Below, in pieces: positions 6,401 through 14,300 of a stretch of DNA of 22,079 nucleotides (position 1 is its first letter; every line of letters begins with the position of its first letter). The DNA lies in contig CALWVX010000009.1 of the NCBI GenBank assembly GCA_944385065.1, positions 1-22,079 of the forward strand. Reading direction: 5' to 3'. This stretch comes from an uncultured Oscillospiraceae bacterium. GTDB taxonomy: Bacteria; Bacillota; Clostridia; Oscillospirales; Oscillospiraceae. The position numbers and the translations under genes were made by a program. The notes below the pieces were generated by a model. The model made no database searches, had not been told where the DNA came from, and saw nothing but the letters and a program-made list of their open reading frames with translations.

Positions 6401-8299
6401 ATGAAATTCAGACATCGCCTGTCCGCCGTGTTTTTGTCACTCTGCATGGCTCTGTCTCTGACAGCGGTCCCGGCAGGGGCGGTGAGCGAGAGCACGGCCC
6501 TGGAAGCGGTTCAGGCACTGGGGATTATTTCAGGGGACGATTCCGGAAATCTGAACCTGTCCTCCCCGGTGACCCGGGCGGAATTTGTCACGATGATGAC
6601 GGCGGCCTCCAGTTACCGGGATTCCATTGGCGACGGAAGCGGAGTTTCCCTGTTCAAGGATGTGAAAAGTGACCACTGGGCCAGCGAGTACATTAAACTG
6701 GCGGTGGAGCAGGGGTGGATGACCGGCTATGTGGACGGCACGTTCCGGCCGGACAGCCAGATCACCCTGGAGGAGGCCTGCGCCGCTCTGCTGAAACTGC
6801 TGGGATATGATTCCGCCGATCTGGCGGGCTCCTATCCGTCCGCCCAGCTGTCCAAGGCCTCCTCCGCAGGACTGCGGGATGATGTGGATGCCGTCCAGGG
6901 GGAGACCCTCACCCGACAGGACTGCGTAATGCTCTTTTATAATCTGCTGGTCAGCGAAAACAGCTCGGGCACCATCTACGGTACCACCCTGGGCTATACG
7001 GTTACCAACGGAGAGGTGGACTACTCCGCTTTGGTCACGGCTGATACCAAAGGGCCCTATGTGACAGAGGACGGATCGCTGTCGCTGCCCTTCTCGGCGG
7101 ACGGGGCCACGGTTTACCGAAACGGCAGCCTGTCCTCGCTGTCCGAGGTGACCGCCTATGATGTGTACTACTACAACGCAAATCTCAGGACTGTCTGGGT
7201 CTATCACAACCGTGCGACCGGTACCCTCACTTCGGTGTCTCCCAGCACTGCGGCGCCCACCTCCGCCACTGTGGCCGGGGTGAGCTATGAGATCGGAACG
7301 TCCCAGGCCACTTATCAGTTGTCCAGTCAAGGCTCTTTTTCCGAGGGGGATATTGTCACGCTCCTGCTGGGCATGAACGGGGAGATTGTTCAGGTGCTGG
7401 GGGCTGAAGAGTCCGAGAGCGTTTACTATGGTTCGGTGGTATCCAGTTCCAAGAGCGCTTCCAGTTCTTCTACCACCAGTTCCTCTACAGTATCTCCCCA
7501 GGTGGCCACGCAGGTGGCCTGCACGGATGGAACGACCCGCACGTTTTACCACAGCGGAACCACTTTTGATCCCGGACGGCTGGTTACGGTGACCATCACC
7601 CAGTCGGGGACCACGGTGCGATCCATGTCCGAACGGAATTTGGAAGGGGAGTTCAGCAGCGACGGCACCAGCCTGGGCGAATATACTCTGGCTGATGATG
7701 TTCAGATCCTGGATACCGACGAGTATGGGGGATACGCCAGGGTGTACCCCGCCCGTCTGGCCGGAACAGAGCTGGAAGATGACGATGTGCGCTACTACAC
7801 GCTGGATGCCAACGGAAATATTGACCGGCTGATTCTGTATCAGGTCACCGGCGACACCCGGGATTATGTTTATTTGAGCGGCGTGGAGGATAATTCGACC
7901 ACTGGAACCGGCAGTTCGATTACCAACATTTCGGTCGTGTACACATATGTGCAGGACGGTCAGGCCACTACGCTGAACAGCGGCCGGAAGTACAGCGTTC
8001 AGACAGGGGGTGTCGTGCTGGGATATGATGATGGCGGAGAAATTGACGCCATGAAGCAGATGGAATCGGTTGTGCTGGACAGCGTGTCCACTTTGTCCGT
8101 CATCGGAGAAGACGGACAGGAGTATCGGATGGATGAAAATGTGCAGGTCCTCCTTCGGGACAGTGCCACCAGCCGGACCTATTACCAGACAACCTTGTCG
8201 GAGATCGACACGAACGACTACGATCTGGTGGGGTGGTACGACGATCTGGGCTACGCTGCCGGAGGATATATCCGAATCATTGTTGCCACCCAGAAATAA
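6401..8299 (+). CDS. Secreted S-layer homology (SLH) domain protein
   Basis: This is a 632-residue surface protein. I chose ATG 6401 because AGAAAGGA lies 8 nt upstream; the in-frame ATG at 6392 overlaps that ribosome site. The N-terminus is a signal peptide (basic MKFRHR, hydrophobic core, cleavage near PAGA-VS, about residue 27). SLH repeats follow at about 30-75 (ALEAVQALGIISGDD... VTRAEFVTMM), 85-140 (LFKDVKSDHWASEYI... GYVDGTFRPDSQIT) and a weaker third at about 150-200. SLH domains bind pyruvylated secondary wall polymers and hold proteins on the cell surface. The remaining 430 residues are beta-rich and Thr/Ser/Tyr-rich with no family I recognise. They include a Ser/Thr linker at about 346-367. 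The anchor is N-terminal, unlike the giant protein at 11309, where it is C-terminal. The upstream gap is entirely a palindromic repeat, so its promoter is unclear. Confidence 0.88.
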   Translation: MKFRHRLSAVFLSLCMALSLTAVPAGAVSESTALEAVQALGIISGDDSGNLNLSSPVTRAEFVTMMTAASSYRDSIGDGSGVSLFKDVKSDHWASEYIKLAVEQGWMTGYVDGTFRPDSQITLEEACAALLKLLGYDSADLAGSYPSAQLSKASSAGLRDDVDAVQGETLTRQDCVMLFYNLLVSENSSGTIYGTTLGYTVTNGEVDYSALVTADTKGPYVTEDGSLSLPFSADGATVYRNGSLSSLSEVTAYDVYYYNANLRTVWVYHNRATGTLTSVSPSTAAPTSATVAGVSYEIGTSQATYQLSSQGSFSEGDIVTLLLGMNGEIVQVLGAEESESVYYGSVVSSSKSASSSSTTSSSTVSPQVATQVACTDGTTRTFYHSGTTFDPGRLVTVTITQSGTTVRSMSERNLEGEFSSDGTSLGEYTLADDVQILDTDEYGGYARVYPARLAGTELEDDDVRYYTLDANGNIDRLILYQVTGDTRDYVYLSGVEDNSTTGTGSSITNISVVYTYVQDGQATTLNSGRKYSVQTGGVVLGYDDGGEIDAMKQMESVVLDSVSTLSVIGEDGQEYRMDENVQVLLRDSATSRTYYQTTLSEIDTNDYDLVGWYDDLGYAAGGYIRIIVATQK

Positions 8300-8372
8300 A
8301 TTCTGTCTGCCTGATCCGTAGGCCAAAGGGGCAGAGAGTGAAATGGAATGACGGCCGGCTCCGAACAAGCCG

Positions 8373-8423
8373 AAAAAAGCCGGAAAGCCGCTGGAATCAT
8401 CTGATTCCAGCGGCTTTCCGGCT
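8373..8423 (-). terminator. Leftward terminator hairpin (22-bp stem)
   Basis: A perfect 22-bp stem (8378-8399 with 8402-8423) is followed by six T on the minus strand (8378-8373), so it works leftward. On the plus strand it is followed by GTAAAAATC without a T run, so it is a poor terminator for the SLH gene. It sits 36 nt downstream of the dehydrogenase remnant and was probably that gene's terminator. Its core CCGCTGGAATCA-TC-TGATTCCAGCGG recurs with one loop difference at 21946-21971. Confidence 0.75.
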
Positions 8424-8458
8424 GTAAAAATCGGCGGAAGAGAACGCTTTGCGCACCC

Positions 8459-8554
8459 TCAGTACTGCAGCCCGCCGTTCACGTCCAGCACCTCGCCGGT
8501 AGTCCAGGCGGCGTCGTCGCTGCCCAGGTAGGCGATGGCGGCGGCCGCCGCCTT
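8459..8554 (-). pseudogene. 3' remnant of a short-chain dehydrogenase/reductase (FabG-like)
   Basis: The leftward frame ending with TGA at 8461-8459 reads AIAYLGSDDAAWTTGEV followed by LDVNGGLQY. This is the standard C-terminus of SDR-family oxidoreductases such as 3-oxoacyl-ACP reductases (FLASDxAxxxTGxxxxVDGG). About 31 codons remain. Upstream of about 8554 the frame no longer resembles an SDR, and the sequence becomes the promoter of the LytTR gene on the other strand. No start codon, ribosome site or NAD-binding motif is left, so this is a decayed gene end, and its terminator at 8373-8423 is still in place. The 348-bp gap from 8300 to 8647 contains otherwise only the next promoter; 8300-8372 shows nothing recognisable. 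Confidence 0.75.
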
Positions 8555-8581
8555 ACTTTTTGTCCTGGCTCTCTCTATAAT
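8553..8581 (+). promoter_or_regulatory. Promoter of the LytTR regulator gene
   Basis: A perfect TATAAT (8576-8581) lies 67 nt before the ATG at 8648. The -35 position 17 nt upstream (TTACTT, 8553-8558) is a weak match, which suggests help from an activator. The leader of about 60 nt ends in a purine-rich ribosome site (GGGGAGAGGAC). No obvious LytTR direct-repeat site was found. Confidence 0.55.
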
Positions 8582-8647
8582 AGGGATGTCATGGGACACG
8601 CATCATGGAGCGGAGCACCTGCCTGCGGCGGATAGGGGAGAGGACAT

Positions 8648-9361
8648 ATGGCGGCATATCATCTGGCAATCTGTGAGGACGACGCGGCCGAGCGGGCCCA
8701 TCTGCAGGCCCTGTGCAGTGAGCTGCTGTCGGCCCGGCGGATTGACCACACGCTGACCCCCTTTGCCTCCGCAGACGAACTGGCGCAGGCGCTGGAGCAG
8801 GACGAAGGCAGGTTTGATCTGCTTCTCCTGGACATCCAGATGGACGGCATGAACGGCATGGAGCTGGCCAGAAAGGTGTACGACGGGCATGTGCCGGCCC
8901 GGATCTTGTTTATCACCGGCTGCGCGGACTACGCGGTGGAGGGATACAGCGTCCACCCCGTCCACTATCTGCTCAAGCCCGTGGAGCCGAAGGCGCTGGA
9001 CGAGGCACTGTACCGGGATTGGCAGGCCTACCATCAGGCCAGCACCATCCTGTTCCGCACCGGCGGGAAGACGGTCTCTCTGCCGGTGGCGGACATCCAT
9101 TTTATGGAGAGCCTGAACCGGGTGGTGGTGGTCCACCTGACGGGGGAGGATCAGTCCTTTCCCATCACGCTGCTGGACGCGGAGCAGCTGGCGCCGCCGG
9201 GGCTGTTCGCGCGGTGCCACAACAGCTATCTGATCAATCTGGACTGGGTGAAGGTGGCCGGGCGCACGGAAGTGCTGCTGCGGGACGGAACCAGACTGCC
9301 GGTGGGCAGGCGGTTCTACCGCAGCTTCCACAGCGCTCTGGTCCGCCGGGTCAACCGTTAA
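8648..9361 (+). CDS. LytTR-family response regulator
   Basis: This is a 237-residue cytoplasmic two-component regulator. The receiver (1-120) has acidic residues Glu10-Asp12, phospho-acceptor Asp62 (LLLLDIQMDGMNG), Thr90 and Lys110 in YLLKPVEP, the last phrase being typical of LytTR receivers. The C-terminal LytTR DNA-binding domain (about 133-235) shows VSLPVADIHFMES, the RCHNSYLINLDWV block and PVGRRFYRSF. GGGGAGAGGAC lies just upstream of ATG 8648. LytTR regulators commonly control surface, adhesion, bacteriocin or quorum genes and pair with GHKL kinases. Its likely partner is the GHKL kinase at 9404-11071, which converges on it with only 42 nt between the two stops. The nearby giant surface protein gene is the obvious candidate target, but this is inferred from position only. 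Confidence 0.93.
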   Translation: MAAYHLAICEDDAAERAHLQALCSELLSARRIDHTLTPFASADELAQALEQDEGRFDLLLLDIQMDGMNGMELARKVYDGHVPARILFITGCADYAVEGYSVHPVHYLLKPVEPKALDEALYRDWQAYHQASTILFRTGGKTVSLPVADIHFMESLNRVVVVHLTGEDQSFPITLLDAEQLAPPGLFARCHNSYLINLDWVKVAGRTEVLLRDGTRLPVGRRFYRSFHSALVRRVNR

Positions 9362-9392
9362 AAAATCGGGAGCCGTTCGGCTCCCGATTTTT
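9361..9392. terminator. Shared bidirectional terminator
   Basis: A perfect 15-bp stem (AAAAATCGGGAGCCG, loop TT, CGGCTCCCGATTTTT) lies between the convergent LytTR and GHKL genes. It starts at the last base of the LytTR stop codon and ends 11 nt before the kinase stop. It has T runs on both strands, so one hairpin should stop both transcripts. Confidence 0.92.
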
Positions 9393-9403
9393 CATGGGTA
9401 TGA

Positions 9404-11071
9404 TTATGATTCCGCCTGCCCGTCCTCCGGCAGCTTGAGGGCCGTCTGAACGGTGAACACCGTGTCGGTATAGCTGATGTCCAGAATGCTGTGGTATCGC
9501 TCGGCCACGGCGGTCATCTGGGAGATGCCGAAGCCGTGGGCCTGGGGGTCCTCCTTGGTGGTGAGCAGTCTGCCCTTCTCATCCACCCGCAGGGTTCCGG
9601 GATAGGCGTTCTCACAGCAGACAGCCAGAAAGCCGCCGCGCACCGACAGGCGCAGGCGAAGATACCGGGCGGCCCTGTCCGGCACCCGGGCCGCCCCCTC
9701 CAGGGCGTTGTCCAGCAGATTCATCAGCAGGGAGCACAGCTCCTCGTGGGGGATGGGGAGGGTCTCCGGGATGCTGACGTCGGCCTCAAAGCGGATGCCG
9801 GCGGCCTCGGCCCGGGCGGACGCCTCCTGGAGGATGGCGTTGACGGCGGTGTGCCGGGTGAAGCGGGGGCGGGCGGAGCGGGCGGCCTGGGACCGCCACT
9901 CGGCCAGACTGCGGCCCAGGCGCTCCATGTCCCCCTCCTGATACAGGGCGTCCAGGGCGGCCAGCCGGTGGGAGAACTCGTGGCGCAGGGCGGCGCTGTC
10001 CCGCAGCTTGGTTTCAATGGCGCGATAGTTTTCCATCACCAGATTGTTTTTCAGCTCCAGCGCCAGAGCCCGGCTCCGGGTGCGGACGATGGAGCGCACC
10101 ACATCCCACACGGACAGCAGGATGCAGATCAGCACCAGCCAGCGGTTCAGCCAGGTCAGCAGGTCGTGGTATATGCCCATCTGCAGCTGCGCCGGCAGCC
10201 CGGCCAGAAAACGGATCAGCGGTCCGTCCCGGAGCCAGGAGGCCAGCGTGCACACCAGCAGCGTCCCGAGGCTGACCAGAACCGCCAGACCCAGCGCCTT
10301 CCAGAAGGCGCGGTCCCGGTGGAGGACCAGATAGGCCGCGATGGCCAGGGTGCTGAGTACCGCCATCCCCGGCCAGCTCAGAGCGGACAGCCAGGGCTCG
10401 GGCAAAAAGTAGGCGCCGAGGCCCATGGCGATGGGGTGGGCGGTCATCACCGCCGCCGCCAGCACCAGCAGGAGCAGCTTCCACTGGGGGCGGCCGTCGG
10501 AGACGCCCAGCAGGAACAGGCTCCACAGCAGGACCAGCGCCAGAGCCGCGGCGCCCGCGGGGAGGGCGTAGTAATTGCCGTAGGAGGTGGTCTCCCGGGT
10601 GTTGGTGGGGTCGTCGGTCAGGCGGAGCAGCGGCGGAAAGAGACCCATCATTTCCATGGGCCGGAGCTCCATGACCAGGGACTCCCCGCCGCCCTCGGGC
10701 AGGGTGAGCTGCACCTGGCTCAGATTGGCCGTGCCCGGCAGGGAGGGGGAGGAGGAGCGGTAGAGCTCCACCCCATCCAGACGGAGGGACAGCTCCGTGC
10801 CGGTCACCTCGAAAATCAGCCAGTACCCCATGGGCCGCTCCTCCGGCAGAACCAGGGAGAGGCGGATCACTTCCCCCTCCGCCAGCTCCGGCTGACCGGC
10901 CAGCGGGTCAAAGGGACGCTCCGTCCCGTCGGCCGCGACGACGGCGCAGGTCTCCCAATCGGGATAGGGCTGGCTCTCCCCCACCTCGGCAAACAGGCGC
11001 AGGAAGGAGAATACGCCCACGCACAGGGCCAGAAAGGCCGAGATACAAATCAGCCGGGTCAGTTTTTTCAT
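9404..11071 (-). CDS. GHKL-family sensor histidine kinase
   Basis: This is a 555-residue membrane sensor kinase of the LytS/AgrC/GHKL type. An N-terminal membrane segment (about 5-25) precedes an extracytoplasmic beta-rich domain (about 30-165) that resembles the ligand-binding domain placed before 7TM sensor regions. About six or seven membrane helices follow (about 168-330). The cytoplasmic part has the H box LRHEFSHRLAALDAL with His364, the N box NLLDNALEGA with Asn455, and a G box HGFGISQM near 510. ENAYPG stands where classical kinases have DxGxG, as is usual in GHKL proteins. Start ATG 11071 has a G7 tract as ribosome site. A leftward promoter lies at 11104-11132. Its likely partner is the LytTR regulator, which is encoded convergently rather than in the same operon. 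The signal is unknown. Confidence 0.9.
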   Translation of the reverse strand: MKKLTRLICISAFLALCVGVFSFLRLFAEVGESQPYPDWETCAVVAADGTERPFDPLAGQPELAEGEVIRLSLVLPEERPMGYWLIFEVTGTELSLRLDGVELYRSSSPSLPGTANLSQVQLTLPEGGGESLVMELRPMEMMGLFPPLLRLTDDPTNTRETTSYGNYYALPAGAAALALVLLWSLFLLGVSDGRPQWKLLLLVLAAAVMTAHPIAMGLGAYFLPEPWLSALSWPGMAVLSTLAIAAYLVLHRDRAFWKALGLAVLVSLGTLLVCTLASWLRDGPLIRFLAGLPAQLQMGIYHDLLTWLNRWLVLICILLSVWDVVRSIVRTRSRALALELKNNLVMENYRAIETKLRDSAALRHEFSHRLAALDALYQEGDMERLGRSLAEWRSQAARSARPRFTRHTAVNAILQEASARAEAAGIRFEADVSIPETLPIPHEELCSLLMNLLDNALEGAARVPDRAARYLRLRLSVRGGFLAVCCENAYPGTLRVDEKGRLLTTKEDPQAHGFGISQMTAVAERYHSILDISYTDTVFTVQTALKLPEDGQAES

Positions 11072-11103
11072 CGCCGCCCCCCCTTTTTTTCTCTTGCTTT
11101 TTT

Positions 11104-11132
11104 ATTGTATCCAAACCGGCCCAAGGACACAA
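11104..11132 (-). promoter_or_regulatory. Leftward promoter of the GHKL kinase gene
   Basis: On the minus strand TTGTGT (11132-11127), a 17-nt spacer and TACAAT (11109-11104) form a good sigma-A promoter 33 nt before the kinase ATG. Just downstream, the leader contains seven A followed by seven G (11090-11077), and the G run is the ribosome site 5 nt before the ATG. Confidence 0.65.
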
Positions 11133-11205
11133 GCCCTTTCCGGCCCCGCCCGGGATAAACAGCACATTTTGATGCGCAAACGACACCGGAGGCGGAAGGA
11201 TTTTC

Positions 11206-11308
11206 TGGTACAATAGAGTGGAAGAGAATTCGCCTGCCGGACCGGGAGGATCGCGCCCCTGCCGTCCGGCGGAAACCCGGCGCGCGAATGGAAGGGAGAA
11301 CAAAGCAT
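11206..11308 (+). promoter_or_regulatory. Extended -10 promoter and leader of the giant SLH gene
   Basis: TGG followed by TACAAT (11206-11214) is an extended -10 box; no good -35 is present. The leader of about 88 nt contains the inverted repeat GCCGGAC (11236-11242) and GTCCGGC (11264-11270), which can form a hairpin in the RNA. GGGAG (11294-11298) lies 10 nt before ATG 11309. The promoter diverges from that of the GHKL kinase, about 75 nt away, so one regulator bound between them could control both. Confidence 0.5.
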
Positions 11309-14300
11309 ATGAGGAAGTGTTGGAGGAAACTGGTTTCGCTGATGCTGTCCGCGGTGATGTGCCTGAGTCTGCTGCCCACCCAGGCGCTGGCGGCGCTGGC
11401 GGACAACACGCCGGACCAGAACCGGCAGATTCTGGCCCAGCTGCAGGCGCTGCTGGGCGACGCGGCCACGGCGGAGCAGGTTCTTGCCATGCTCAGGGAG
11501 TACGGTCTGGTGGACCGGGACGGAAGCATCATCACCGACTGGAGCGGGGAGATTTTCCTGCAGGAGGACAGCCAGCCGCTGAGCTTCGCCCAGGCGATGG
11601 AGCTGCGGCAGGGCACGGTGACGGTGAACGGCCGGACCTGCGACGCGGCCCGCCTGCGGCAGGTGCTGACCGACATGGAGGACCAGGGCCTGCTGCCCGG
11701 CGGCGCGCCGGCGGAGGACTGGGCCCTGGCCGTGAACGGCCGGCCGGTGGCCCCGGCGGAGCTGGAGCAGGCTCTGGCGGCCGCCCAGGAGCCCCCGAAA
11801 GAGACTGAACCCCCGGTTGAGACTGGGCCCCCGAAAGAGACGGAGCCCCCGGTTGAGACCGAGCCCCCGACGGAGACCGAGCCCCCGACGGAGACGGAGC
11901 CCCCGACGGAGACCGAGCCCCCGGAAGAGACCGAATCCCCGGAAGAGGCCGAGCCGCAGCCCGTCGTCTCCCTGCTGTCCGCCGTCGGCCGTCTGCTGGG
12001 GCTGACCGGCGAGGAGGAGCCCGCCGGGCCGGTGGTGACGGTGCTGGGTGTCCCGGCGGATGAGGAGACGCTGCTGGAGATCATCAACTTTCTGGCGGAG
12101 TACGACCTGCTGACCGGGACCGGGGCCGCCGCCGACTGGTCCCTGACCCGGCCCGGGGAGAAGCGGGCCGTCACCCCGGAGGAGATCACCGCCATGGTGG
12201 AGGAGGGCAGTCTCAGCCCCGACGCGGTGGTCACCGTGGACGGCAGCCCCATCACCGTCCGGGACCTGCAGGTCATTCTGGACATTGAGACGGAGCTGCA
12301 GCGCATTCAGGAGACCTATTTCCCCGAGGGGGATGTGGAGCTGAGCCGGGAGCAGGCGGAGGCCCTGCTGTCCCTCTATAACCAGCTTCTGGCCGACGGG
12401 GGCTTTGAGCTGTACAACAGCCAGGGGGCCGACGCCCTGTCCGCCGGCAGCTTTCCCTCCGGCATCGACCACACGGTTCGCATCTCGGCCAGCGGGGCGG
12501 CCACCGCCGCACAGAACAGCACCTATACGGTCACGGTGTCTCTGAACAAGGCGCAGAGCGAGGACGTGACCTTCTCCTACCGCGCCTTTTCCGGCAGCGT
12601 GAGCGCCACAGGAAGCGGAACCGAGTTGTCCATCGGGGCGGGGCAGACCAGCACCACCTTCACCGTGAATGTGGGGGGCGACATGGGCACCCTGTTGAAG
12701 AGCGGAGCCGACGGCGCCTTCTTTGTCCAGATTTACGACGTGAAGAACGCCCTGTTTAACGACGGGAAGGACAGCCACACCCTGACCGTGCGGGTGGATG
12801 GCAGCGACAACGAGGTCTATTGGGCGACGTTTCGGCCCGCGGACACGACTTATGAGGGGTTCTCCAGCTGGATCAGCGGCATAGACGGTGATGTTCTATC
12901 AGGGGAAGAGTCCTTTGAGGAACTTTGGGGGATCACGCCGGAGGAAGCCAAAAGCAATCCTAGTTACTGCATGGATATGACGGCTTTTCAGGAAAGCTCC
13001 CACCGGATTGTGGACGACACATATACGGTCTCCGCGCTGAGCCCGGGGCACTACCGGGTGAGCCTGGACTTTCCGGAAAATGAGCTGACCGTTTTTCCGG
13101 CGAGTTTACCCGGCTATGAGCATTTTTGGGACGATATTCTCCACACACGCCCGGCAAACGGAACAGCGTTCATGCTTCAGATGCCGGAGGGAGACTTTCT
13201 GCGCCTCCGCGAAGGAATCACTCCGTCAAAAACGGAGACGACCCATCCAATCCTTGCAAACAGTGAAGAGGTCGGTTGGGACCTCACCCACAGCGGCGGC
13301 AGCTACTCCATCCCCGTTTCCTTCTATATGGGGAAATTTGGGCTTTCTTCATGGTCAGCCAGCGCGGCTGTGGCCTATGTCCCGACCATACAATTTCAAT
13401 ACACGGTGACCATAAAAGAGACCACCACCTCCACCAACGCCGCCGTCACCTCCCCCGACGGGACCTTCACCTCCGGGCAGACGATCCCCATCACCGTGGA
13501 GTTCGGCTTCCCCATGGAGATTTCCAACGACATGAGCATCACGGTGAACGGCCAGACCCTGCGCCCCGTGGAAGACGGGGCCACCTCCGACCACGCCACC
13601 TTCCTCTATGAGGTGCCCGTGTCGGGGTACAGCGACCTCACCCTGGAGGCGGTCAGCCTGAGCGGCACGGGGGCCAACGGCCAGGCCGTGGCGGTGTCCG
13701 GGCCTGACAGTCCCGGCAAGATTTCCGGAGCCGCGCTGGACATCCCCCGCCTCATCGACGCGCTGACCCAGTGGGATGCCAAGGTAACGGAATTCACCTA
13801 CCACGAGGCCGTGGGCGATCAGGCGGCCTATACCGCCGCCGAGGTGGAGCTGACCATGATCCCGCCCGAAAACGACAATCTGCGCCAGCTGCTGGCGAGC
13901 AGCGCCTACACCGGGGAGGACGGGTCCCCCCTCTATTGCGGCCAGCTGGCCCTCTCTCTGGACGGCGGACAGACCACCATCCCCCTGGAGATCACCCAGG
14001 AGACGGTGGGGGGCAACAAGCCGGCGGTCACAAAGCTCTCCGCCCACATCACCCTCAACGTGGATGAACTTGTGGATGCGGGGGTGGATCTGAGCCGGGA
14101 TCTGGCCTTTGTGGCCGAGCTGTACACGCTGGACGCGTCCAGCCATGCGGCCGAAGAGCTGCTCTTCGGCCAATACCTCTCCTATACCGTCCGGAAGCCG
14201 GTGCCCTTGACGGCGGCGGGGATCGAGGTCACCCGCTCGGCGAACTGGCCCGCGGATACGGAGACCGTGTTTGTCCAGGAGAAGCCGGAGCTGAAGCTCT

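Noticed and set aside
6530..8368. A 612-codon minus-strand frame opposite the SLH gene
   Set aside because: Antisense to a gene with signal peptide and SLH repeats, with typical shadow composition. The only real leftward coding trace nearby is the SDR tail at 8459-8554.
9491..11158. A 555-codon plus-strand frame opposite the GHKL kinase
   Set aside because: Gln/Gly/His-rich shadow without motifs; the minus strand has clear H, N and G boxes and membrane helices.
11068..12778. Minus-strand frames over the start of the giant gene with GGSVSVGG-type repeats
   Set aside because: The repeats are just the reverse reading of the 18-bp PET repeat. They overlap both divergent promoters and lack a ribosome site.
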